Below, piece by piece: positions 1 through 5,666 of a DNA stretch of 6,640 nucleotides. Position numbers and translations under genes: made by a program. The DNA comes from Bacillota bacterium (GTDB taxonomy: Bacteria; Bacillota_I; Bacilli_A; Erysipelotrichales; Erysipelotrichaceae), in NCBI GenBank assembly GCA_023388535.1, contig JAEWFZ010000030.1:1-6640 (forward strand). Direction: 5' to 3'. The notes below the pieces were generated by a model. That model had not been told where the DNA came from, did not search any database, and saw nothing but the letters and a program-made list of their open reading frames with translations. Positions within the stretch are counted from its first letter, which is position 1. Every line of letters begins with the position of its first letter.

Positions 1-2
1 TC

Positions 3-77
3 CACGAAGACTGGAGCTCAAATCAACGACAATACATCCGATACACACCTGAAACCATTGATTGGCTCAGTATGTAA
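3..77 (+). CDS. C-terminal end of an unrecognised protein, possibly a transposase (partial)
   Basis: The third plus-strand frame is open from the window edge and encodes about 24 residues ending YTPETIDWLSM before a TAA stop. The 5' part lies outside the window. I do not recognise the tail by itself. A transposase is suggested only by position: a sequence resembling an IS256-type terminal repeat begins about 25 bp after the stop, the usual arrangement at the 3' end of an insertion sequence. The other two plus-strand frames are less convincing: frame 2 stops within 17 codons, and frame 1 runs through the repeat into AT-rich sequence. An ordinary host gene remains possible. Confidence 0.35.
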   Translation, partial: HEDWSSNQRQYIRYTPETIDWLSM

Positions 78-101
78 AGGAGTAATGCTAACTCATGACT
101 A

Positions 102-128
102 TTTTACACAAGATTCTGGACTTGACAA
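102..128 (+). mobile_element. Possible right terminal repeat of an IS256/Mutator-type insertion sequence
   Basis: The sequence TTTTACACAAGATTCTGGAC followed by TTGAC resembles the reverse complement of the IS256 terminal repeat as I remember it, in which a TTTTACACAA block precedes GGACTT. It sits shortly after a plus-strand stop codon, as expected for the 3' end of such an element. The exact outer boundary is unclear. No target duplication can be checked because the left end is outside the window. Confidence 0.4.
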
Positions 129-155
129 AGATTTATCCCTGCTTTTAGTTGTCAA
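122..155. repeat. Short inverted repeat in an AT-rich gene-free stretch
   Basis: TTGACAA at 122-128 and TTGTCAA at 149-155 are perfect 7-bp inverted arms around a 20-nt spacer. The left arm overlaps the presumed IS end. The rest of this gene-free stretch (about 156-266) is T-rich on the plus strand, and I see no supported gene or RNA in it. The repeat may be chance or part of the IS junction. Confidence 0.3.
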
Positions 156-266
156 CTTTCGAATTTATTGTAATTTTTGTTATATATTTTTGTGGTGTTT
201 TTGAAAGCTGTTTCTTTCTTTTATTTATTTATTTTTACTTGTTCTGTATAGATAAGAAAGCATATA

Positions 267-292
267 AAAGACGCTAGTTTGTAAGCGTCTTT
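267..292 (-). terminator. Rho-independent terminator after the nucleotidase gene, possibly bidirectional
   Basis: AAAGACGCT (267-275) and AGCGTCTTT (284-292) form a perfect 9-bp stem with an 8-nt loop. Read on the minus strand the stem ends in CTTTTATATG, a short U-tract, about 30 bp past the nucleotidase stop. On the plus strand it ends in TCTTTAATTAA, so it may also stop transcription coming from the IS-like side. Confidence 0.8.
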
Positions 293-323
293 AATTAATG
301 AAATTTTTAAAATTTAATTTCGA

Positions 324-1766
324 TTAAACTGGGATATAACTTTCTGTATCGTCACGCTGGAACGGTTTTTCTTTCAAGAATAACTCCATCGCTTCGATCG
401 CGTTTTTACCAAAAGTTTGATGATTTTTACCAAAGATTTCAGGAACCGCTTGGCGGGTAACATAGGCTACCTTATAAGTTTTATGATAATCTAGTTCTTG
501 ATCTTTGACAAATATTCTTTGAATCCGTTGTCCCTTTGGATTTTCCAATTTAAAGTATATTTTTAATCCTGAATTGCGCTTAATATAACCACCCATTTGC
601 TTAAATGGCTCACAGGAAAAGGTCGCTTCAAGATTAGCTTCCAGCATATTAAAAATCTCTTCACCCGTTAACTCTGCGGTCATGATAGCTGGATCCATTG
701 GCACAATTTGATATAAATGACGACGGGATAGCTTACCAGCTTTTATACCTCCGCCATAGCGCCAACCATTTGAAAAAGCGATATCCAACGAAGTCAGATA
801 ACGCATAGCATCAAGCAATAGATAGTCCATGGTGGACGAAAAGGAACTACCACGATGTAAATCTATCTTTGACTCGCCCACTTCTACGTCGAGATAGGTT
901 TTGCTTTCTAGTAAAATTGGATCGTTCTCCAGCATACTTATTATGGTTTCGTCTTCTTTTATTGTTTCATCAAGAACGATGAATTTATGAGAAACATCCT
1001 TGAGTGTTTTTTCTTCTAAGCTTAGTTCAAGATAGCCAATAGAAGTCGCTAGTGAGCCCGACTGGATGATGTAGGTATCATTAAACTTTTCGACTTGTCT
1101 TAAGCGATTGTGGGTATGTCCTGATAAATAGATATCGATACCATCGACTTGTCGGATCAACTCAATATCTTGAGGATATCCGAGGTGGGATAAGACTAGA
1201 ATCAAATCTACGTTTTCCGATTTTAAGGCTGCAATTTGTTTTTTAGTCTCTTCAATACCATTAGTAAATTCGGTGCCTTCCCAAAATGGTTTAGGCATAT
1301 TGGAACGAATGATATTAGAAGCAATCCCAATGACTCCAATCGTGACACCATCGACTTCAAAAGTGGCTGTAGGCTTGAAAACTAAGTCTTTGGTTCCTTC
1401 ATAATAAACATTAGTCGCTAGGATGGGATAGTTTATTTTTTCTTCGAGTTTTAATAAATGTGGAATCGTATAAGCTGAATCCCAGTGAAAGGTCATAGCG
1501 TTAATACCAAGTTGCTTTAAATATGGAACCATTACCTCGCCTTTGGAATTTACCGCTTCGTAAGTACCATGGAAGGTATCTCCATTATCAAAAACCAATA
1601 AATTATTTCCATGTTTTTTTCTGTATTCATTTATTTTAGTTGCTATCCGCGCATAACCACCGAGTTTTTCGATTTGAAAACCAGTCGCTGTATAGCGAGC
1701 ATCTTCGGTCGGCAATAGATTTGCGTGGGTATCGTTGATTTGAATGATACCTATTTTTTGTGTCAT
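324..1766 (-). CDS. Cytoplasmic 5'-nucleotidase / UshA-SoxB-like metallophosphoesterase
   Basis: This 480-residue protein has the two-domain layout of the 5'-nucleotidase family: an N-terminal calcineurin-like metallophosphatase domain (about 1-260) and a 5_nucleotid_C-type substrate domain (about 290-450). Visible metal-site motifs are N-D-T-H (D12, H14), D-N-G-D (D60, D63), S-H-L-G (H194) and G-H-T-H (H217, H219). The usual G-N-H-E motif is replaced by F-H-W-D (93-96), which recalls the H-W-E of SoxB-like members. The C-terminal domain has S-N-G-W-R-Y-G-G-G (332-340) and L-T-G-E-E (366-370). There is no signal peptide, membrane anchor or LPXTG motif, so it should act in the cytoplasm, probably on nucleotides or related phosphoesters; the substrate cannot be read from the sequence. 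The ATG follows a GAAAGGA ribosome-binding site. It is a single-gene unit with its own promoter and a terminator on each side. Confidence 0.88.
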   Translation of the reverse strand: MTQKIGIIQINDTHANLLPTEDARYTATGFQIEKLGGYARIATKINEYRKKHGNNLLVFDNGDTFHGTYEAVNSKGEVMVPYLKQLGINAMTFHWDSAYTIPHLLKLEEKINYPILATNVYYEGTKDLVFKPTATFEVDGVTIGVIGIASNIIRSNMPKPFWEGTEFTNGIEETKKQIAALKSENVDLILVLSHLGYPQDIELIRQVDGIDIYLSGHTHNRLRQVEKFNDTYIIQSGSLATSIGYLELSLEEKTLKDVSHKFIVLDETIKEDETIISMLENDPILLESKTYLDVEVGESKIDLHRGSSFSSTMDYLLLDAMRYLTSLDIAFSNGWRYGGGIKAGKLSRRHLYQIVPMDPAIMTAELTGEEIFNMLEANLEATFSCEPFKQMGGYIKRNSGLKIYFKLENPKGQRIQRIFVKDQELDYHKTYKVAYVTRQAVPEIFGKNHQTFGKNAIEAMELFLKEKPFQRDDTESYIPV

Positions 1767-1805
1767 GATTATTTTTCCTTTCGTATTATTTTAGTTTTAG
1801 TCCGT

Positions 1806-1841
1806 TTTTTTCATTATAAAATAAGAAGTAAGCTTATTCAA
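1806..1841 (-). promoter_or_regulatory. Sigma-A-type promoter of the nucleotidase gene
   Basis: On the minus strand, TTGAAT (1841-1836) and a perfect TATAAT (1818-1813) are separated by 17 bp. Transcription should start near 1806, giving a leader of about 40 nt. I see no TTGAT-N4-ATCAA box here, so this gene appears to lie outside the FNR-type control seen for the neighbouring cluster. The prediction is from sequence alone. Confidence 0.65.
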
Positions 1842-1939
1842 TTTTGATAACTAACCCTTAACTTAAATTGTCTATTGAACTTAGTTTGATCTTATTCTCT
1901 TTTTTTAATTAAGAGAGATTTGTAATTAACAAACCATAA

Positions 1940-1984
1940 CAAAAAAGAAAGCCCAACGCACCATTTACCGGAGCGATGAGCTTT
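1940..1984 (-). terminator. Rho-independent terminator after the HMA-domain gene
   Basis: On the minus strand, AAAGCTCATCGCTCC (1984-1970) pairs with GGTGCGTTGGGCTTT (1962-1948) across a 7-nt loop, with one G-U pair and two mismatches. CTTTTTTG follows. It lies about 16 bp past the HMA stop codon, closes the metal cluster and separates it from the nucleotidase promoter. Confidence 0.85.
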
Positions 1985-2000
1985 TATAAACCAAAGTCTA

Positions 2001-2234
2001 TTAAACGTTCTTTAACTGAGTTTTTAACACTTCATAGCCTAATTTGTCGATGGCTGCTTCAATATCTTTGATGGATATTTTTTCATCATCAAACTCAACT
2101 CTGACTTTGCTTGAATTAAATAATACTTTTAAACTTTCCTTGTTTACTCCATCCAAGGCTTTAACGCCATTTTCTATTTTTTGCATGCAGGATGGACAAG
2201 TTAATGTTTCTAATTGAATGGTAGCTTTTTGCAT
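2001..2234 (-). CDS. HMA-domain heavy-metal-binding protein (CopZ-like metallochaperone)
   Basis: This 77-residue protein is a single heavy-metal-associated domain of the usual length. The metal site is C13-P-S-C16 in the loop after the first strand (L-T-C-P-S-C-M, where the common form is G-M-T-C-x-x-C). The rest follows the ferredoxin-like fold, ending in D-K-L-G-Y-E-V. No signal peptide or membrane segment is present, so it is a soluble cytoplasmic metal carrier. Related CxxC domains bind Cu(I), Zn(II) or Cd(II), and the sequence does not decide which. The ATG follows a strong AAAAGGAG site. The gene lies 86 bp downstream of the P-type ATPase, which lacks such a domain, so this is probably its detached metal-binding partner. 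It has its own FNR-type promoter in the gap and may also be reached by read-through from the ATPase gene. Confidence 0.88.
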   Translation of the reverse strand: MQKATIQLETLTCPSCMQKIENGVKALDGVNKESLKVLFNSSKVRVEFDDEKISIKDIEAAIDKLGYEVLKTQLKNV

Positions 2235-2251
2235 TTTTAATCTCCTTTTCT

Positions 2252-2300
2252 TAGTTTAATTATATGTCTTCGCTTTTATCAATAAATTGATCTGGATCAA
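2252..2300 (-). promoter_or_regulatory. Class II FNR-type promoter of the HMA-domain gene
   Basis: A perfect TTGAT-CTGG-ATCAA palindrome occupies 2287-2300, matching the FNR consensus TTGAT-N4-ATCAA. On the minus strand a perfect TATAAT follows at 2264-2259, putting the start near 2252. The box centre (2293.5) is then at -41.5, the classical position for FNR activation overlapping the -35 region, and there is no separate good -35 hexamer. It lies between the ATPase stop and the HMA ribosome-binding site, so the chaperone can be transcribed independently of the pump. The likely activator is the FNR-like protein encoded at 4663-5388. Confidence 0.8.
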
Positions 2301-2320
2301 GATTGTGGTTTAATTTATTT

Positions 2321-4168
2321 TTATAACCGATAGCGAAGTAAACGCATTCCATTTAAAATGACCGCTAAGATACTAGCTTCATGTACCAACATACCGATCG
2401 ACATATTCATCCAATCACTAAAAAATACGCTAGCTAACAAGACTAAGACCACCCCTACCGCAATAATAATATTCTGTTTCATATTATTGGCTGTAGCTTT
2501 AGTTAATCCCAAAGCATGTGGTAAGCGATTAAAATCTGAGTTCATCAACACGACATCAGAAGTCTCGATGGCTACATCGGTTCCACTGCCCATAGCAATG
2601 CCTATTTGGGCTTGAGCCAAAGAAGGACTATCGTTTACCCCATCGCCTACAAAAGCGACGATTTGATGCTTGGCTTGTAGTACTTTTATATAGGCCAACT
2701 TATCTTCTGGTAACATCTGACCATGGGCTTTTGTAAGTCCTAGTTGACGGGCTACTAAATCTACGGTCGCTTGATTATCCCCAGATAGGACAACTAAGTT
2801 TTTGACGCCGAGTTTTTTTAAGGTCTGAATATCTTCTTTTACACCGGGACGAATTTGATCACGAATCCCGATTAATACTTTTAATTCACCATCAACGGCC
2901 GTCAAAACTAGTGAGTTACCATTGGCTTCAAAGCGCTCGATATCATCATAGACTTGATTACTAATAGGAATCTTTTCTTGTTTCATTAAAGCTACATTTC
3001 CAATCACAACGCTATGACCTTCAACCTCAGCGATTATACCGCCACCTTTGACAACCCTTGTATTTTCAACTTGATACGCTCTGGTAGGACCGATATATTC
3101 GACAATCGCTTTGGCTAGAGGATGATCGGATTCTTTTTCAATACTTGATAGATAGGCTAATGTTTCATCTAACTTGTCTGTATAAGTGGCTATCTCAGCT
3201 ACTTTAGGATTTCCAATAGTTAATGTACCGGTTTTATCAAACACCATGGTATCCACTCTACTAAAATCACTAATTACCTCACTACCTTTTAAAAGGACAC
3301 CATGGCGCGCTCCATTACCAATACCTGCCACATTGGATACCGGTACCCCAATCACCAAAGCGCCAGGACAACCCAGTACTAAGATGGTAATAGCTAGTTC
3401 AATATTTCTTGAAATAATCCAGACTATTAAAGAAAGAAACAAAACAGCGGGTGTATAGTATTTTGAAAATCTATCAATAAATCGCTCTGCTTCTGATTTT
3501 GAATCTTGTGCTTCTTCGACTAGCTCGATAATTCTACCGAAAGTGGTATCTTCACCTACTCGATTGGCGATGATTTGAACGGTACCGTTTTCTAGAATTG
3601 TCCCTGCGTAGACATTTGAATCTTTCTCTTTGTTTACAAGTACAGATTCACCGGTAATACTAGCTTCATTAATGTAACCTTCTCCGGTTAAGACAAAACC
3701 ATCAACCGGAATTTTCGCTCCAGTTTTAACCAGTAGAATATCGCCTACATCGACTTCATCGATTTCGACTTCTTCAAATTCACCACTGTCCGTTCTCTTT
3801 AGAGCACTCTCTGGAGCCATTTTAGTTAATTCTTTAATCGCAGAACGTGTTTTATTCAATGTTCTTTGTTCCAAATAAGCACCAAATAGAAATAAAAATG
3901 TAACTATCGCAGATTCCTCATAGTTTTTAATAATAAAAGCTCCCACCACCGCAATCGTCACTAAAACATCAATACTGACTACTTTTACTCTCAAAGCTTG
4001 ATAGGCTTGAATAGCAATGGGAGCAATGCCTATAATCGAAGCCACGATCAGCGACCAAGTTGTTATGGTTTCGTTTTTAAAAACCAAACCGCTGATTACG
4101 GCCAAAAGGAGTAACAACGCACTTACAACGATGATTTTATTCTTGCTTTTTATAATGAACTTTTGCAT
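2321..4168 (-). CDS. P1B-type heavy-metal-translocating ATPase without N-terminal HMA domain
   Basis: This 615-residue membrane pump moves a transition-metal ion across the cytoplasmic membrane using ATP. All P-type landmarks are present: T-G-E-S (172-175), the phosphorylated D311 in D-K-T-G-T-L-T, the P1B-specific S-D-H-P (347-350), S-G-D-N (462-465) and G-D-G-V-N-D (508-513). Hydrophobic segments lie near 12-30, 38-57, 64-80, 84-101, 238-252, 258-280, 565-583 and 588-608. The transmembrane metal motif is C-P-G (267-269) rather than the common C-P-C. The last segment carries H-E-A-S (596-599) and N-G-M-R-L-L (606-611), which resembles Zn/Cd-type pumps more than copper pumps. Metal identity is uncertain, and export is the usual direction for the family. 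The protein begins directly with membrane helices; an HMA protein is encoded just downstream. ATG follows AAAGGGG. The gene lies 45 bp after the RIC-like gene with no terminator or clear promoter between, so the two are probably co-transcribed. Confidence 0.92.
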   Translation of the reverse strand: MQKFIIKSKNKIIVVSALLLLLAVISGLVFKNETITTWSLIVASIIGIAPIAIQAYQALRVKVVSIDVLVTIAVVGAFIIKNYEESAIVTFLFLFGAYLEQRTLNKTRSAIKELTKMAPESALKRTDSGEFEEVEIDEVDVGDILLVKTGAKIPVDGFVLTGEGYINEASITGESVLVNKEKDSNVYAGTILENGTVQIIANRVGEDTTFGRIIELVEEAQDSKSEAERFIDRFSKYYTPAVLFLSLIVWIISRNIELAITILVLGCPGALVIGVPVSNVAGIGNGARHGVLLKGSEVISDFSRVDTMVFDKTGTLTIGNPKVAEIATYTDKLDETLAYLSSIEKESDHPLAKAIVEYIGPTRAYQVENTRVVKGGGIIAEVEGHSVVIGNVALMKQEKIPISNQVYDDIERFEANGNSLVLTAVDGELKVLIGIRDQIRPGVKEDIQTLKKLGVKNLVVLSGDNQATVDLVARQLGLTKAHGQMLPEDKLAYIKVLQAKHQIVAFVGDGVNDSPSLAQAQIGIAMGSGTDVAIETSDVVLMNSDFNRLPHALGLTKATANNMKQNIIIAVGVVLVLLASVFFSDWMNMSIGMLVHEASILAVILNGMRLLRYRL

Positions 4169-4213
4169 TACTTAACCCCTTTCGATTTAATACTATTCTT
4201 AATCTGTTTTTCA

Positions 4214-4516
4214 TTATTTATCTACGTGATACGCTTTATCTAATTCTTCCAACATCCTATAAACTGCTTCATAGCTTTCACAAACATCCGTGGGTACAGT
4301 ATAGTTGTCGGTGATTTCTCGTAACTTTAGAAAACTACCGGCTAGATCTAGATCATCGTTTTTATTCATTTTTTCAGATAATTTATCATATTCTTTTCTA
4401 ACTTGGTGAAACTCGGGATGTTCTTGTCCGTGTACTTTTGCTACTATTGGTACATATAGAGCCAATTGTTTTAAATGTATTTCTTTTAATTGATGAAAAG
4501 TTAGTTCTTTTGACAT
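4214..4516 (-). CDS. Small RIC/ScdA/YtfE-like protein (shortened hemerythrin-like, Fe-S repair family)
   Basis: The 100-residue product starts MSKELTFHQ. The ATG at 4516 is chosen because it follows AAGAAGGAAG at good spacing. The frame stays open upstream to 4633, but that extension crosses an FNR box and the regulator's terminator. Two blocks resemble RIC (di-iron Fe-S repair) proteins: V-H-G-Q-E-H-P-E (28-35), and I-T-D-N-Y-T-V-P through the C79-E-S-Y-E-A-V-Y helix (68-86). The segment between them, which in full-length RIC proteins carries an H-x3-E-E-x3-L-F-P type metal-ligand motif, is missing, as is the usual C-terminal H-x-H-x-E-N tail. It therefore looks like a compact variant with fewer metal ligands, and whether it binds iron is uncertain. 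It is soluble. It is the first gene of an FNR-box-driven unit with the metal ATPase. The family link is by eye and moderate. Confidence 0.72.
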   Translation of the reverse strand: MSKELTFHQLKEIHLKQLALYVPIVAKVHGQEHPEFHQVRKEYDKLSEKMNKNDDLDLAGSFLKLREITDNYTVPTDVCESYEAVYRMLEELDKAYHVDK

Positions 4517-4539
4517 AATTCTTCCTTCTTTCTTATCGT

Positions 4540-4590
4540 CGATTAAATGATACAAAGAATTAAAAGAAATTAACTTGATCCACATCAAGT
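4540..4590 (-). promoter_or_regulatory. Class II FNR-type promoter of the RIC-like/ATPase operon
   Basis: ACTTGATCCACATCAAGT (4573-4590) is a perfect palindrome with 7-bp arms containing the full FNR consensus TTGAT-N4-ATCAA. On the minus strand the -10 hexamer TATCAT lies at 4552-4547, so transcription should begin near 4540 and the box centre (4581.5) falls at -41.5. This is the same geometry as the promoter of the HMA gene. No good -35 hexamer is present, consistent with dependence on an activator. The leader would be about 24 nt. The regulator gene immediately upstream is the obvious candidate activator. Confidence 0.82.
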
Positions 4591-4603
4591 TTCTACTTTT
4601 TCT

Positions 4604-4639
4604 AACAAAAAACAGTTGGATACTGAACTCCAACTGTTT
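4604..4639 (-). terminator. Rho-independent terminator of the FNR-like regulator gene
   Basis: AAACAGTTGGA (4610-4620) and TCCAACTGTTT (4629-4639) form a perfect 11-bp stem with an 8-nt loop. On the minus strand it runs directly into TTTTTTG. It lies 23 bp past the regulator's stop codon and just upstream of the FNR-type promoter, so the regulator transcript ends before the operon it likely controls. Confidence 0.9.
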
Positions 4640-4662
4640 GGTATTTAATGCATTGATTTCTT

Positions 4663-5388
4663 CTATACTAGCAACAATCCATCTAAATCTAATATCTCAA
4701 TCTTTCGGTTTGGTTTTTGTCTAATATAACCTTCATCTTCAAAATCAGCTAACTTTCTACTTATGGTTTCTGGCGTCGTTCCTAAGTAGGAAGCTAAATC
4801 TTTTTGACTCATAGGCAAGGTGATTTCTAAGGATTGATTGCCTTCTTCGATACATTCAGCAAGAAATAAGGCTAATCTCGCTTCCACTTTCTCGGTAACA
4901 AATCTGGTCGTTTGTTTTTCCGATGTTTCCAGTCGGTTAGAAAACTCAGCTAAGATTTTTAAAGAAATTGTAGGATATTTTAACAAGAATTCTTGTAAGT
5001 TATCTTTACTAATGGTGCAGAGATTGGTATCGCTCATAGCCTCTGCATAGGCTTCATGGATGGATTCACGAAATAGTGCTAGTTCTCCAGTAAAATCACC
5101 GGGATTCAAAATCCTTAATAGTTGTTCTTTACCCGATTCTGCCAAGCGATAGATCTTAACTTGCCCTTTACTAACAATATATAAAGCATTGGATGTATCT
5201 CCTTCGCGATAGATTACTTCACCTTTTTTAAAGGAAAGAGAATACATCGCTTGCATTATTTCTTCCATCTGTTCTTCTTCTAAATGATTAAAAATCGGCA
5301 CAACGCTTATGCATGAAGTCTGTGAATCAAATCTGTCGCCATGATGGTGATGACAAGTATGACATTCTTTTATATCATTTTTTCTCAT
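4663..5388 (-). CDS. CRP/FNR-family transcriptional regulator with N-terminal Cys/His cluster
   Basis: This 241-residue regulator has the full family layout: an N-terminal extension, a cyclic-nucleotide-binding-like beta-barrel (about 30-120), a dimerisation helix (about 140-165) and a winged helix-turn-helix (about 168-230). The recognition helix reads T-T-P-E-T-I-S-R (204-211). Its E207, S210 and R211 match the residues by which FNR proteins contact TTGAT half-sites, and two such sites lie downstream. The N-terminus carries C9-H-T-C12-H-H-H-H-G and C26, with further cysteines at 124 and 179. Three N-terminal cysteines plus one in the barrel is the count used by E. coli FNR for its oxygen-sensing [4Fe-4S] cluster, although the spacing here differs. 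The histidine run could instead or also bind another metal. It is expected to activate the RIC-like/ATPase operon and the HMA gene under low oxygen or a redox/metal cue; this is inference. It is monocistronic, with its own promoter and terminator. Confidence 0.9.
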   Translation of the reverse strand: MRKNDIKECHTCHHHHGDRFDSQTSCISVVPIFNHLEEEQMEEIMQAMYSLSFKKGEVIYREGDTSNALYIVSKGQVKIYRLAESGKEQLLRILNPGDFTGELALFRESIHEAYAEAMSDTNLCTISKDNLQEFLLKYPTISLKILAEFSNRLETSEKQTTRFVTEKVEARLALFLAECIEEGNQSLEITLPMSQKDLASYLGTTPETISRKLADFEDEGYIRQKPNRKIEILDLDGLLLV

Positions 5389-5466
5389 TGAATTTTCCCT
5401 TTTCTTAACTTGCTTAACTTTAGTTTATTCGTGTTTAGTTATCTCATTAATCTCTACTTACAGAGT

Positions 5467-5500
5467 TATTGCCATTATAGCATCAATCTGTTTGGTTGAT
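5467..5500 (-). promoter_or_regulatory. Extended -10 promoter of the regulator gene with overlapping inverted repeat
   Basis: On the minus strand TGCTATAAT (5482-5474) is a perfect extended -10 element, placing the start near 5467 and giving a 79-nt leader. No convincing -35 hexamer is present. ATCAA (5482-5486) and TTGAT (5496-5500), plus-strand reading, form an inverted repeat with a 9-bp spacer just upstream of, and touching, the -10 region. These are FNR half-sites in the reverse order and wrong spacing for a standard box, so autoregulation is only a possibility. The ribosome-binding site (AAAAGGG) is moderate. Confidence 0.55.
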
Positions 5501-5570
5501 TTGTTTCGTACTTTTCAAGTCGATTTTTAATTTATAAAGTAATATAAAATCGATATCGAAGTTTAAGATG

Positions 5571-5618
5571 GTTTATATAAAAATGGATGGTAGTTGAAGT
5601 TTTAACTACCATCCATTT
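5571..5618 (-). terminator. Rho-independent terminator after the truncated unknown gene
   Basis: AAATGGATGGTAGTT (5581-5595) and AACTACCATCCATTT (5604-5618) are perfect 15-bp inverted arms around an 8-nt loop. On the minus strand the hairpin is followed by TTTTTATATAAAC, sharing its first T residues with the stem. It lies about 48 bp past the stop of the truncated gene. The plus-strand tail (ATTTAGC) is weaker. Confidence 0.85.
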
Positions 5619-5666
5619 ATTTAGCTATATCTGTATATTTATATAGAGAGAATGCATTCAGCTAAT

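Noticed and set aside
95..148. Tiny plus-strand open frame of 17 codons preceded by AAAGGAG
   Set aside because: It overlaps the presumed IS terminal repeat, its spacing from the ribosome-binding site is long and it encodes nothing recognisable.
122..150. Outward promoter starting with TTGACA at 122-127
   Set aside because: At 17-bp spacing the -10 position reads TTAGTT, a poor match, and no plus-strand gene follows.
2358..2615. Plus-strand open frame of 85 codons opposite the ATPase
   Set aside because: It is antisense to conserved ATPase motifs (G-D-G-V-N-D region), and its composition mirrors that gene.
3186..3458. Plus-strand open frame of 90 codons opposite the ATPase
   Set aside because: It lies antisense to the D-K-T-G-T and C-P-G region of a clearly real gene; its product resembles no family.
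4169..4213. Separate promoter or FNR box for the ATPase gene
   Set aside because: The 45-bp gap contains no TTGAT-N4-ATCAA box and no convincing -35/-10 pair; co-transcription with the RIC-like gene is simpler.
4517..4633. N-terminal extension of the RIC-like gene up to an ATG at 4633
   Set aside because: The extension runs through the regulator's terminator stem, the FNR box and the -10 element, and the ATG at 4516 has a good ribosome-binding site.
4838..5050. Plus-strand open frame of 70 codons opposite the regulator
   Set aside because: It is antisense to the well-supported CRP/FNR coding sequence and has no independent support.
5521..5570. TCGATATCGA palindrome and an AT-rich stretch as a possible operator or replication element
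   Set aside because: It is a single short palindrome without repeats or matching copies in the window; no support beyond chance.
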